Source: Chersky-840 sp036511675
Lineage (GTDB): Bacteria > Actinomycetota > Acidimicrobiia > Acidimicrobiales > UBA8190
Assembly: GCA_036511675.1 (NCBI GenBank)
Contig: DATCBU010000113.1
Coordinates: forward strand, 1 to 64,000
Length of the DNA stretch: 64,000 nucleotides
Reading direction: 5' to 3'
The notes beneath the pieces were generated by a model, which was not told the origin of the DNA, ran no database searches, and saw nothing but the letters and a program-made list of their open reading frames with translations. A program made the translations under genes and the position numbers. Positions 30,900 to 39,985 of this stretch are shown here, in pieces (the first letter of the stretch is position 1; every line of letters starts with the position of its first letter).

Positions 30900-32807
30900 T
30901 CAGGGAGACAGGTCCGCCACCGACGGCAACTGCCGGGCGTCGGTGTCGAGCCAGTGCCGCAGCGCGGCGGTGGCTCGCACGTCGTCCTCGTTGTACTCGA
31001 GGATCCAGCGTCGGGCCGCGGCGCGGACCTCGGCATCGGGATCGTCGACGGCCTCGGCGTAGCGGACCATGGCCAGCCCGCCCCCACCGTCCTCGCCCCG
31101 CCACTGGAATCCGGCCAACTTGGCCACGGTCTTCAGTCCCATGGCGGTGCCGGTGACCAGCTGTTCGCGCACCACGGCCATGAGATCCACCCAGTCGTCG
31201 GAGGTGAGGAAGGCCTCCACCTCGTCCTCGAGGCCCAAGCGGGTGGCGATGCGTCGCATGTGGGTGCCCTCGGCGCCCTTGTTGTAGCAGTAGACGCGTA
31301 CGGACCTGCCCAGGCGTTGGGCGTCTTCCCGCCGGTCACGCAGCCACGTCCAGAAGCGGGCGAAGGCGTCGAGCTCCCCGGTGAAAGCCGACGGGTCCCA
31401 CGACACGAAGGCGAGGTAGTCGGGGCCGCGGCCCGGCTCCTGGTCGCGCTTTTGCACGAGCACTCCCCACAGGTAGGTGCCCAGCGCCGCGCTCTCCATG
31501 TCCACGTCGATCTCGACGTCGGCCCGGGGCACCTCGAGCTCGTCGACGCCCCGGTCCCGGTACGCGGGCAGCGCTCCCAGGCGCGCCCGAGCCCGGTCGA
31601 TCTGCGCCGGGAGGTCGCCCATGGCCGCGTCGCGGTAGGCGAAAGTCGCCCCCAGGATGCGGTCGAGGTCCCCGGCCACGTGGATGTCCTCCTCGGCCAG
31701 GTCCGAGATCTGCCGGCGGCGGCGGGGGATGATCTGCGCGATCGGCGTGTCCCGGTCCACCTCGGCGGCGCGTTCGAGCAGGTCGGCCACGTTGACACCA
31801 CCGGTGAGCACTCGGGCTGTGCGCTCGTCGAGGCGGGCCAGGCCGTGCAGGTCGGCGACGCCCCGGTCGTGGTGGAGGCGGCGCTTGTGCAGGCTCATAC
31901 CGGGCAGGAGGCTCAGGTCCGCGGTCTGCTCCAGGATGGGGTAGCACCACACCCGCCATCCGCACTCGGGGCAGGCCGAGATGGCCACCGGCTCGGCCAG
32001 CAACGGCACCGTCGGGTCCTGTCGGTGACGCTGCGCCGCCTCGAGCACCGCCAACCGGTGGGCGAAGGCGCTGTCGTAAGTCTCCATCGTCGACAGCGAC
32101 CCCACCACGCGTTCGTCGAGGTACTCGGACCAGTCCCACCGGGGCGCGTCGAGGTCGTACCAGGCCAGCAGCTGCCCCACCCCCACGATGCCGCCCCACC
32201 GGCCCTCGGTGGCCTCGTGCCCGCCCGCCTCGAGGAGGCGTTGGTAGTGGGCCAGTTGCAGAAGGTCTCCCTGGTTGCACCGCGCCGCGGCGCTGGTGTG
32301 GGCGCCGCCGGTCTCCACCCAAGGTGCGGTCGACAACGACGTCACGGCGTTGGCGGTGTGCTCGTCGGCTCCGTCGCGCACGATGTGGTGCTTCACGTCC
32401 ACCGCCACATAGGCCCAGCGCCCGTCGGGCTTGGGTCGGTCTCCCACCCGGACGAGGAGGTCGGGCTCGCCCACGCGCAGCCCGGCGGCGTCGACGGGCA
32501 AGCGGCCACCGATGACGAGTGTCGCACCCTCGCCCATGGCCGCCGCGGTGCGCTGCTCCCGCTGGGGTCGGTCGAGGGAGCGGTCCACCTCGACCGAGCC
32601 GGCGATGGCGCTGCGCAGGGCCTCGAAGACCTCGCTCTCGAAGGAGATCCCCCCCTCGGCCAGCATGGTCATGAATTCCGAGCTCGGCAGGGGCTCGAGG
32701 GGGCGCAGGACGTCGAGTTGCACCGCCTCGGGACAGCGCTTGGCCAAGTACCCGCCCTGGGGGGCGATGCGCAACCCTTTGGACGAGTCCGGTCCCACAG
32801 TCGTCAT
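30900..32807 (-). CDS. TM0106-family RecB-like nuclease with Fe-S-type cysteines
   Basis: 635 residues. N-terminal PD-(D/E)xK nuclease core with EPDLLVRVGD (around 114-123) and VAVDVKHH (135-141). Cys25 together with Cys279, Cys282 and Cys288 (CPECGWRVWC) gives the one-plus-three cysteine layout that binds a 4Fe-4S cluster in Cas4 and AddB nucleases. The C-terminal part resembles a DnaQ/RNase H-like domain (ILEYNEDDVRATAAL). Substrate is probably DNA ends or single strands; cellular role unknown. No cas or addA/recB genes are nearby. Confidence 0.85.
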   Translation of the reverse strand: MTTVGPDSSKGLRIAPQGGYLAKRCPEAVQLDVLRPLEPLPSSEFMTMLAEGGISFESEVFEALRSAIAGSVEVDRSLDRPQREQRTAAAMGEGATLVIGGRLPVDAAGLRVGEPDLLVRVGDRPKPDGRWAYVAVDVKHHIVRDGADEHTANAVTSLSTAPWVETGGAHTSAAARCNQGDLLQLAHYQRLLEAGGHEATEGRWGGIVGVGQLLAWYDLDAPRWDWSEYLDERVVGSLSTMETYDSAFAHRLAVLEAAQRHRQDPTVPLLAEPVAISACPECGWRVWCYPILEQTADLSLLPGMSLHKRRLHHDRGVADLHGLARLDERTARVLTGGVNVADLLERAAEVDRDTPIAQIIPRRRRQISDLAEEDIHVAGDLDRILGATFAYRDAAMGDLPAQIDRARARLGALPAYRDRGVDELEVPRADVEIDVDMESAALGTYLWGVLVQKRDQEPGRGPDYLAFVSWDPSAFTGELDAFARFWTWLRDRREDAQRLGRSVRVYCYNKGAEGTHMRRIATRLGLEDEVEAFLTSDDWVDLMAVVREQLVTGTAMGLKTVAKLAGFQWRGEDGGGGLAMVRYAEAVDDPDAEVRAAARRWILEYNEDDVRATAALRHWLDTDARQLPSVADLSP

Positions 32808-32822
32808 GCTACGAATACCATG

Positions 32823-32867
32823 CCAAGGTGGACGGGCCCAAGGTGGACGGGCCCCAGGTGGACGGGA
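32823..32867 (+). repeat. Three 15-bp tandem repeats at an N-terminus
   Basis: Two identical copies of CCAAGGTGGACGGGC are followed by a third that differs at two positions. They span the start of the SnoaL-like gene and encode a repeated V-D-G-P-K/Q pentapeptide, giving three alternative GTG starts in frame. Confidence 0.8.
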
Positions 32868-33322
32868 CCGAGCGTGACGTCGCCGACAAGGTGGCGTTGC
32901 GGGAGCTCGTCGACACCTATGCCCGAGACGTCGACCGGGGCGACACCGACGCTGTGGCTGGGCTGTTCACCGAGGACGGACGGCTCATCGCCCACTTCTA
33001 CGCCGGTCCCGACGGGGTGTCGCCGGTGCGCACCGGTCGCGCCGAGATCGCCGCCGTCCTGGTGGCGGGACTGGCGCCGTATCTGGGGACCACCCACATC
33101 GTGGGCGGCCAGGTCGTCGAGCTCGACGGGGACCGTGCCACGGGCGAAACGGTGTGTCTGGCCCACCACCTCTACGAGCGCGACGGCGCCCGGCGCCTGC
33201 TCGTGATGGCCGTGCGCTACCAGGACACCTACGCGCGCCAGGCCGGAAGGTGGCGCTTTGCCGAGCGCCAGCTGCGCCTCGACTGGCGCGACGACCGTCC
33301 CATGGCGGAGCGTGGGGCATGA
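32828..33322 (+). CDS. SnoaL-like/NTF2-fold protein
   Basis: Up to 164 residues with the SnoaL-like pattern LRELVDTYARDVDRGDTDAVAGLFTEDG split over the first helices and an FAERQLRLDWRDD C-terminal strand. Relatives include hydratases, isomerases and dehydratase-like proteins acting on steroids or polyketides. The start is ambiguous because three 15-nt tandem repeats each offer a GTG (32828, 32843, 32858). It overlaps the LLM oxidoreductase start (ATGA), so the pair is coupled. Confidence 0.85.
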   Translation: MDGPKVDGPQVDGTERDVADKVALRELVDTYARDVDRGDTDAVAGLFTEDGRLIAHFYAGPDGVSPVRTGRAEIAAVLVAGLAPYLGTTHIVGGQVVELDGDRATGETVCLAHHLYERDGARRLLVMAVRYQDTYARQAGRWRFAERQLRLDWRDDRPMAERGA

Positions 33323-34215
33323 CCAGCCTCAAGGTGGCGGCCCTGCCGCCGGTGCGCTCGGGGGTGTGTGCCGATCCCGACTGGATGGCGGGCTTCTGCA
33401 CCCACATCGAGGCACTCGGTTTCGAGTCGGTCGTGGTCGTCGAGCACCCCCTCGTGATCGGCAACTACACGAGCCGGTATCCCTACGCCCCGTCGGGGCG
33501 CATGCCCCTGCCCGACGACTGTGCGGTCCCCGACCCCATCGACCTCCTGGCCTTCCTGGCCGGCGTTACCTCCACCTTGGGGCTGGCCACGGGTGTGCTC
33601 GTCCTTCCGGCGCATCATCCCGTCGTGATGGCCAAGCGCCTGGCCACGGTGGACCGGCTGTCGAAGGGCCGCGTCCGCTTGTGCATCGGCGTGGGCTGGA
33701 TGCGCGAGGAGCTCGAGGCGTGCGGGATCGATTTCGCCAGCCGGGGGCGGCGCACCGACGAGTGCATCGACGTGATGCGCACCCTGTGGGCCGACACCGA
33801 GCCCGACGGGGCGTCGTTCGAGGGGGAGTTCTTCTCGTTCTCCCATGCCCACACCCATCCCAAGCCCTTCGGGCCCGGTGGTGTGCCCATCCACATCGGC
33901 GGGCACAGCCCGCCCTCGATCCGCCGGGCGGCGCGACGCGGCGACGGGTGGCAGCCCCTGGGCCTGTGGGGTGAGGAGCTCGCCGCCGCCCTCGACCGCC
34001 TCCACCAGGAGACCGAGGCGGCGGGACGCGACCGTCACGCCCTCGAGCTGACCATCAGCGCCATGTCGACCCAGGCCACTCCCGACACCGTGGACAAGCT
34101 CGTCGACCTGGGCGTGGACCGCCTGGTGGTCACGTGCGGGAAGGCGGAGCTCTCCGCTGCCCGGGACGAGATGTCCGAGGTCGCGGACCGTGTCGGCCTC
34201 GTCTCTCCCGCATGA
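33319..34215 (+). CDS. LLM class F420-dependent oxidoreductase
   Basis: 298-residue luciferase-like monooxygenase fold. Recognised elements are VVVEHPL, LATGVLVLPAHHPVVMAKRLATVDRLSKGRVRLCIGVGW (split over the F420-binding barrel strands), the bulge region and GGHSPPSIRRAARRGDGW. In actinobacteria these enzymes usually use coenzyme F420 rather than FMN. ATG 33319 overlaps the stop of the SnoaL-like gene. Substrate not predictable. Confidence 0.9.
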   Translation: MTSLKVAALPPVRSGVCADPDWMAGFCTHIEALGFESVVVVEHPLVIGNYTSRYPYAPSGRMPLPDDCAVPDPIDLLAFLAGVTSTLGLATGVLVLPAHHPVVMAKRLATVDRLSKGRVRLCIGVGWMREELEACGIDFASRGRRTDECIDVMRTLWADTEPDGASFEGEFFSFSHAHTHPKPFGPGGVPIHIGGHSPPSIRRAARRGDGWQPLGLWGEELAAALDRLHQETEAAGRDRHALELTISAMSTQATPDTVDKLVDLGVDRLVVTCGKAELSAARDEMSEVADRVGLVSPA

Positions 34216-34273
34216 GGCTTCGCTACGCTACGACGATGACTCTGACGCCGGCGTCAGCATTCGCGGGCCGGCC

Positions 34274-36094
34274 ATGAGGGTCGCCGTGCTGGTCAAGCAG
34301 GTGCCGCGCGCCGAGGAGATGCAGCTGCTCCCCGACGGCCGTCTCAAGCGCGACGGCATCGAGCTGGAGATGAACGCCTACTGCCGGCGTGCCGTCAGCA
34401 AGGGCGTGGAGATCGCCAAAGAGCGCGCCGGGACGTGCACCGTGTTCTCCCTGGGGCCTCCTGTGGCCGAGGACTCGTTGCGCGAAGCGGTGGCGTGGGG
34501 GGCCGACGAGGGGGTGCTCGTCACCGACCCCGCCTTCGCCGGGTCCGACACCCTGGCCACGGCGTCGGCCCTGGTCGCCGCCCTGCGTCGCGAGGGCCCC
34601 TTCGACCTCATCCTCGTAGGGCGCAACTCCATCGACGCCGATACCGGCCAGGTCGGCCCCGAGGTGGCCGAGCTGCTCGATCTCCCCTTCGCCGGGGGGG
34701 TCAAGGAGCTGACTCTCACCGAGCACGGCGCCCAGCCCGGTGTGGCGGTGCGGTGCGAGCTCGACGACGGCTGGCGCGACGTCCGCGTCCAGCTCCCGGC
34801 CGTGCTGTCGGTGGCCGAGCGCTTGACCGAGCCCTGCAAGGTGCCCCCCGAGGGACGCGCCGCGGTCGACGTGACCCGCATCCGGCGGCTGACGGCCGCC
34901 GATCTGGGTCCCGGGCCCTGGGGAGCGGCCGGGAGCCCCACCACGGTGGGCGACGTGCGGGCCCTGGACGTGGCCCGCCACCGCGTCGTGCTGTCGGGGG
35001 ACGTCGCCGCCCAGGTGGACGAGGCGCTGGAGCTGCTCCGGACCTGGGGTGCGCTCGACGCCGTGCGGCACCAGCACGCCGCGGGGACCTCGGCCGCCGA
35101 CGCCGATGGCAGCGCCGAGCCCGAGGTCGATGCCGTGCCCGCCGCCGCCGCACCTGGTTCGGGAACCGCCCCGGTGGTGGCGGTGGTGATCGAGCCCGAC
35201 CGGCTGCGCGTGGCGCGCGAGCTGCTGGGCGAGGCCGTCCACATCGCCCGCAACATCTCGGGTCGGGTGGTGGCGATCGGTCCCGAGCTGCCTGACCTCC
35301 TCGAGCTCGGCTCGTGGGGTGCGGATGGTGTGGTGTCGTTGACGGGCACGGCGGTGGAGGAGGACGTCGCCGGCGCGTTGGCGGGTTGGAGCCAGAGGAC
35401 CCCGCCCTGGGCCGTGCTCGTGCCGGGCACCTTGTGGGGACGCGAGGTGGCGGCCCGGACCGCGGCGCGACTGGGAGCCGGCCTCACCGGCGACGCCGTG
35501 GGGTTCGGCGTGGAGGACGGCCGCCTGGTGGCGTGGAAACCCGCTTTCGGGGGCAGCCTGGTGGCGGCCATCGCCTGTCGCTCCGAGGTGCAGATGGCGA
35601 CGGTCCGACCCGGTGTCCTGTCCCTCCGGGCCCCGCGACCGGTCGACGCCGACCCGCCGCTCGACACGGTGGTGGGCACCACCCGGGGCAGGGTGCAGGT
35701 CCTCGACGCCGGGCGGGACGACGAGGTGGAGTCCCTGCTGGCGGCCCGCACCGTGGTGGCGGTCGGCTCAGGCGTGGCCCCCGAGGAGTACGGCGATCTC
35801 GACCCGCTGCTCAAGGTCCTGGGGGCGCAGTTGGGCGCCTCGCGCAAGGTGACCGACAAGGGGTGGCTGCCCCGGGCCCGGCAGATCGGCATCACCGGGC
35901 ACAGCATCGCCCCAGCCCTCTACGTCGCCATCGGCGTGTCGGGCAAGTTCAACCACATTGTGGGGGCGCGCGGGGCGGGCACCATCGTCGCCATCAACAC
36001 CGACCCCGAGGCCCTCATCCTCGACTGGGCCGACGTCGCCATCGTCGGGGACTGGCACGAGGTCGTCCCCCTCCTTGTCGACGCCCTGGGGTAG
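34274..36094 (+). CDS. Fused electron transfer flavoprotein beta-alpha protein
   Basis: 606 residues joining two proteins that are normally separate. Residues 1 to about 255 are EtfB-like (VAVLVKQVPRAEEM, GRNSIDADTGQVGP); a 35-residue Ala/Asp/Pro linker follows; residues about 298-606 are EtfA-like, ending with the FAD-binding region (LYVAIGVSGKFNHIVGAR, VAINTDPEALILDWADVAIVGD). One open frame spans both, with no frameshift. ETF carries electrons from acyl-CoA or other dehydrogenases to a quinone oxidoreductase. ATG 34274 is the EtfB start; upstream codons are not family-like. Confidence 0.93.
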   Translation: MRVAVLVKQVPRAEEMQLLPDGRLKRDGIELEMNAYCRRAVSKGVEIAKERAGTCTVFSLGPPVAEDSLREAVAWGADEGVLVTDPAFAGSDTLATASALVAALRREGPFDLILVGRNSIDADTGQVGPEVAELLDLPFAGGVKELTLTEHGAQPGVAVRCELDDGWRDVRVQLPAVLSVAERLTEPCKVPPEGRAAVDVTRIRRLTAADLGPGPWGAAGSPTTVGDVRALDVARHRVVLSGDVAAQVDEALELLRTWGALDAVRHQHAAGTSAADADGSAEPEVDAVPAAAAPGSGTAPVVAVVIEPDRLRVARELLGEAVHIARNISGRVVAIGPELPDLLELGSWGADGVVSLTGTAVEEDVAGALAGWSQRTPPWAVLVPGTLWGREVAARTAARLGAGLTGDAVGFGVEDGRLVAWKPAFGGSLVAAIACRSEVQMATVRPGVLSLRAPRPVDADPPLDTVVGTTRGRVQVLDAGRDDEVESLLAARTVVAVGSGVAPEEYGDLDPLLKVLGAQLGASRKVTDKGWLPRARQIGITGHSIAPALYVAIGVSGKFNHIVGARGAGTIVAINTDPEALILDWADVAIVGDWHEVVPLLVDALG

Positions 36095-36116
36095 CCGCGC
36101 CCGTAGTGTCTGCGGT

Positions 36117-37370
36117 GTGTGGCGCACCCAGGTCGGCATCGACGACGTCCTGGCCGCGCAGCGGCGGTTGGCGCCCCTCGGGGTCCTGACCCCGCTCCAG
36201 TTCAGTGAGCGGCTGTCGCAGCGCTACGACGCCACGGTGTACATCAAACGCGAGGACCTCCAGGTGGTGCGGTCCTACAAGATCCGCGGCGCCTACAACT
36301 TCATCGCCGGGCTCTCGGCCGAGGCCCTGGCGGTGGGGGTGGTGTGTGCCAGTGCCGGCAACCACGCCCAGGGTGTGGCGTGGAGCTGTCGCCACCTCGG
36401 GGTGCGCGGCGCGGTGTTCCTGCCCCAGCGCACGCCGCGCCAGAAGGTGGCGCGCATCGGGGCGCTGGCCGGCGATCTTGTCGACCTGCATTTCGCCGGG
36501 GAGAGCTTCGACGACGCCCTGGCCGCCGCCGGTGACTACGCGGCGCAGACCGGGGCCACCGTGGTCCCCACCTTCGACCATCCCGCCACCATCGCCGGGC
36601 AGGGCACCATCGCCCTGGAGGTGGTGGAGCAACTCGACGGCACCCCCGACATGGTGGTGGTGCCCGTGGGCGGGGGCGGGCTCGTCTCGGGCGTGGCCGT
36701 CGTCCTCGACGGGCTGGGTGCGACGACCGAGGTAGTGGGGGTCCAACCGGCCGGAGCACCCGCCATGGTGCGGTCGCTCGAGGCGGGGCGCCTCGTCACC
36801 GTCGACATCGAGGACGACTTCGTTGACGGGGCGGTGGTGCGCACGCCGGGCGAGCTCACCTTCTCCATCGTGCGCGACCTCGTGCAACACCTCGAAGTGG
36901 TCGAAGAAGGCCGGGTGTGCACAGAGCAGCTCGACCTCTACCAGGTGGACGGCATCGTGGCCGAGCCCGCCGGCGCCCTGGCCACCGCCGCGCTCGATGC
37001 GCTCATCCCCGACGTGGCGGGCAGGACCGTGGTGTGCGTGTTGAGCGGGGGCAACAACGACGTGGCCCGCTACGACGAGATCATCGAGCGCTCCCTGGTG
37101 CACCAGGGCCTCAAGCACTACTTCATCGTGGACTTCCCCCAGCGACCGGGCGCCCTGCGCCAATTCCTCGACGAGTGCCTCGGTGCCACCGACGACATCG
37201 TGCTGTTCGAGTACATCAAGAAGAACGACCGGGAGTTCGGCCCCGCCGTGGTGGGGGTGCAGCTGGCCGAGCGCAGCGACCTGGCGTCGCTGCTGGAGCG
37301 CATCGCCACCTCGGGCCTCGACATCCAGCTGCTGCCCCCCGACAGCCCGGTGTTCCGCCTCCTGGTCTGA
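36117..37370 (+). CDS. ilvA: Threonine ammonia-lyase
   Basis: 417-residue PLP enzyme that deaminates threonine to 2-oxobutyrate for isoleucine synthesis. PLP lysine is Lys55 in RSYKIRGAYNF; SAGNHAQGVA and the glycine loop PVGGGGLVSG bind the cofactor. The C-terminal 85 residues (HYFIVDFPQRPGALRQFLDE) are an ACT-like regulatory domain of the biosynthetic type. GTG 36117 is chosen; the frame upstream overlaps the ETF gene. Overlaps the next gene by 1 nt. Confidence 0.93.
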   Translation: MWRTQVGIDDVLAAQRRLAPLGVLTPLQFSERLSQRYDATVYIKREDLQVVRSYKIRGAYNFIAGLSAEALAVGVVCASAGNHAQGVAWSCRHLGVRGAVFLPQRTPRQKVARIGALAGDLVDLHFAGESFDDALAAAGDYAAQTGATVVPTFDHPATIAGQGTIALEVVEQLDGTPDMVVVPVGGGGLVSGVAVVLDGLGATTEVVGVQPAGAPAMVRSLEAGRLVTVDIEDDFVDGAVVRTPGELTFSIVRDLVQHLEVVEEGRVCTEQLDLYQVDGIVAEPAGALATAALDALIPDVAGRTVVCVLSGGNNDVARYDEIIERSLVHQGLKHYFIVDFPQRPGALRQFLDECLGATDDIVLFEYIKKNDREFGPAVVGVQLAERSDLASLLERIATSGLDIQLLPPDSPVFRLLV

Positions 37371-38374
37371 TGGGGGAGCACGCAGCACGGCGTCGCACCC
37401 TCGTCGCCGCCGCGGTGCTGTCGATCGGCGCCGGGGCGTGCTCCTCGGCCGCAACGCAGACGAGCTCGCCGCCGACCAAGGCGGCAGCGGGCGCGATCGG
37501 CACCGGTGCCCCCCTGCCGTCGGCGGGGTGCTCGTCACCCGCCCCGGTCTCGGTGACCGAGCTGCGCCAGAACGTCACCGTCGACGGGTCGCAGCGGTGG
37601 TACCTGCTCACCACGCCCCCCACGCACAAAGGTGACGCCCTCCCGGTGGTAGTGGACCTGCACGGCCTGTCCGACGGCGCCACGTTGGAGGCGATCACGA
37701 GCCAGTTCAGCCCCAAGGCCGTGGCCGACGGCTTCATCGTGGTGTTCCCCCAAGGCACCGGCAATCCCGTCGGCTGGGACATCCAGCCCGGCACCACCGC
37801 GCACCCGAATCACGACATCGACTTCATGCGCGCCATGCTCGACCAGCTCGAGAAGCAGATGTGCGTCGACACGGCGCGCGTCTACGCCACCGGCCTGTCC
37901 GACGGTGCGTTGTTCACGTCACTCCTGGCGTGCACCATGACGAACCGATTCGCCGCTTTCGCCACCGTGGCCGGGATCGTCATGCCCACGCCGTGTCGGC
38001 CGGGGCGCCCCGTAGCCATCCTCGCCTTCCACGGCACCGCCGATCCCACCCTGCCCTTCAACGGCGGCCCGGCGACCGCGCCCTCACAACCGTTGAATCT
38101 GCACGGGCCCGGCTACCCGGCCAACGTCCAGGCCTGGGCGGTGAAAGACGACTGCAACTCGGCTTCGACCGACACCCAGGTCACCGCCCATGTGATCCTG
38201 CGCACCTACCGCTGCCCTCGGGGCGCGGCGGTGGAGTTCTACATCGTCGAGGGCGGCGGCCACGCCTGGCCGGGAAGCCAGTTCAGCGCCGTCAAGGGAC
38301 CGTCGACGTTCGAGATCAACGCCACGGACCTCATCTGGAGTTTCTTCCGCCGCCACCACCTCGCCGCCGCGTAG
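37370..38374 (+). CDS. Secreted lipoprotein esterase, PHB-depolymerase/LpqC type
   Basis: 334 residues with a lipoprotein signal (hydrophobic stretch ending GAGAC, lipidated Cys near residue 24). The alpha/beta-hydrolase core has VVDLHGLSDG (oxyanion), nucleophile Ser in GLSDG, and His in GGGHAWPG; GWDIQPG-type residues follow the family of feruloyl esterases and PHB depolymerases. ATG 37370 shares one base with the ilvA stop, so it is coupled although functionally unrelated. Likely cell-envelope esterase. Confidence 0.88.
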   Translation: MGEHAARRRTLVAAAVLSIGAGACSSAATQTSSPPTKAAAGAIGTGAPLPSAGCSSPAPVSVTELRQNVTVDGSQRWYLLTTPPTHKGDALPVVVDLHGLSDGATLEAITSQFSPKAVADGFIVVFPQGTGNPVGWDIQPGTTAHPNHDIDFMRAMLDQLEKQMCVDTARVYATGLSDGALFTSLLACTMTNRFAAFATVAGIVMPTPCRPGRPVAILAFHGTADPTLPFNGGPATAPSQPLNLHGPGYPANVQAWAVKDDCNSASTDTQVTAHVILRTYRCPRGAAVEFYIVEGGGHAWPGSQFSAVKGPSTFEINATDLIWSFFRRHHLAAA

Positions 38375-38390
38375 GTCGCGGCGTCAAGGC

Positions 38391-38930
38391 TCAGCGAGCC
38401 GGGTCCGGCGTCAGGGCGGCGTGGAAGGTGATGTCGGGCATGGCTTCGAGCGGCGGGTGCGCAATGGTGAGAAGGCGTTGCGCTTCGGTGGCGTCGGCGG
38501 CAGTGAAGTCGATCAGGGTCACGCAGAACTCCACCATGATCCCGTTGGGGTCGGTGGCATAGATCGAGCGGCACCAGCCGTGGTCGATCTCGACGACTTC
38601 GATGCCGTGTTCCTGCCAGTGTCGTCGCCGGGCCGCGAAGTCGTCGAGGTCGGTCGCGTCGAAGGCGATGTGGTTGACCCAGGCGGGCAGGCCGAGACCC
38701 GTGGAGATGGCAGGGTCGAAGGAGGTCGGGATGGTGTCGTCGTGGAGCTCCCACACCGCCAGCATCCCGCCGCCCCCCGTGTCGTAGAAGACGTGCTTGG
38801 CCCAGCCGCCTCCGGGTGACCCCGTGGGTGCCACCACCGTCCGCACCAGGGTGAAGCCCATCGCCTCGGTGTAGAAGCGGTGGGTGGCGTCGAGGTCGGT
38901 GGTCGCCAGCGCCACGTGATGGAAGGCCAT
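38391..38930 (-). CDS. VOC (glyoxalase/extradiol dioxygenase-like) family protein
   Basis: 179 residues with paired beta-alpha-beta-beta-beta modules: HHVALATTDLDATHRFYTEAMGF in the first half and VNHIAFDATDLDDFAARRRHW plus DPNGIMVEF in the second. His5, the second-module His and Glu in VEFC could form a metal site. The C-terminal 35 residues extend beyond the fold. ATG 38930. Reaction unknown. Confidence 0.9.
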   Translation of the reverse strand: MAFHHVALATTDLDATHRFYTEAMGFTLVRTVVAPTGSPGGGWAKHVFYDTGGGGMLAVWELHDDTIPTSFDPAISTGLGLPAWVNHIAFDATDLDDFAARRRHWQEHGIEVVEIDHGWCRSIYATDPNGIMVEFCVTLIDFTAADATEAQRLLTIAHPPLEAMPDITFHAALTPDPAR

Positions 38931-38991
38931 GATCACCAGGCTACGGCCAACCGGGCCCCTCGACCCGACCCTCTTCACGAGGGTGGCAGGG

Positions 38992-39849
38992 CTACAGGGC
39001 CAAGTCCTTCTTGGGCCGCACCACGAGGGAGGCGAGGTGCACGCCGGCGGGACGGGTGATGGCCCACAGCACGGCCTCGGCCACGTCCTCGGGTGCGCAC
39101 AGATGCTCGGCCATCGACTGCTGGGCGTGCTCGAGGACCTCGTCGGACAGGCGCTCGCCCGGGGTGAACTGGCCCGGGTCCTCGCTCCCGCCCATCGAGC
39201 TGATCATGAACTCGAGCACGGCGGGGTCGAAGTTCCGGGCGAAGCTGGTGGCGATGGCCCCGGGCATGATCGAGACCACCTTGATGGGGTCGTCGAACAG
39301 CTCGCGACGCAGCGACTCGTTGATGCAGCTCACGGCGTGCTTGGTGGCGCCGTACACACCCGAGGCGGGATTCAGGGCCGCCACCGACGAGATGTTCACG
39401 ATGTGACCCTCGGCCCCACAGGCCCGCATGGCATGCACGGCGGCCTGCGATCCCACCAGCAGGGCCAGGATGTTGGTCTCGAGCATGACGCGCCAGTGCT
39501 CGGGATCGCCGTCGACGATGGACTCGGGGTGGCTCACGCCGGCGTTGTTGACCATGACGTCGAGACGTCCGCGCGACGCCACGGCGTGGTCGACAAGGGC
39601 GCGTGCCTCGGCCACGTTGCGCACGTCGTGCACATGGGCCTCGGCCGTCCCGCCGGCGGCGACGATCTGCTTGACGGACGCGTCCATGGCGTCTTGGGTG
39701 CGGCCCCCGAGGACCACGTGCGCCCCGGCGCCACCCAGGGACTCGGCGATGGCGCGTCCGATCCCGCTCGACGCTCCCGTGACCACGGCCGTGCGCCCGG
39801 TCAGGGCCCTGCTCGCTGTGGTGGCCTTGGTTGCAGTGTCTGGTGCCAT
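38992..39849 (-). CDS. SDR family oxidoreductase
   Basis: 285-residue short-chain dehydrogenase with TGASSGIG near residue 25, NNAG, NISSVAAL and the YGATKHA catalytic segment. ATG 39849 has AGGAGG upstream; the frame open beyond it is non-coding. Located between the VOC gene (same strand, 61 nt downstream) and the divergent UbiA gene. Substrate unknown. Confidence 0.93.
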   Translation of the reverse strand: MAPDTATKATTASRALTGRTAVVTGASSGIGRAIAESLGGAGAHVVLGGRTQDAMDASVKQIVAAGGTAEAHVHDVRNVAEARALVDHAVASRGRLDVMVNNAGVSHPESIVDGDPEHWRVMLETNILALLVGSQAAVHAMRACGAEGHIVNISSVAALNPASGVYGATKHAVSCINESLRRELFDDPIKVVSIMPGAIATSFARNFDPAVLEFMISSMGGSEDPGQFTPGERLSDEVLEHAQQSMAEHLCAPEDVAEAVLWAITRPAGVHLASLVVRPKKDLAL

Positions 39850-39985
39850 CGAGGGGCCTCCTTCAGGGACGGTGTGTTTCAGGGACAGGGTGCGCTCACT
39901 GTAGGCCTGGAATCCGACCGTGCCCGCTGCGCACGGCGGGCGTGCCGACTCGTCCAGGCCCGGCACCGCTCGGTACCATGCCCAG

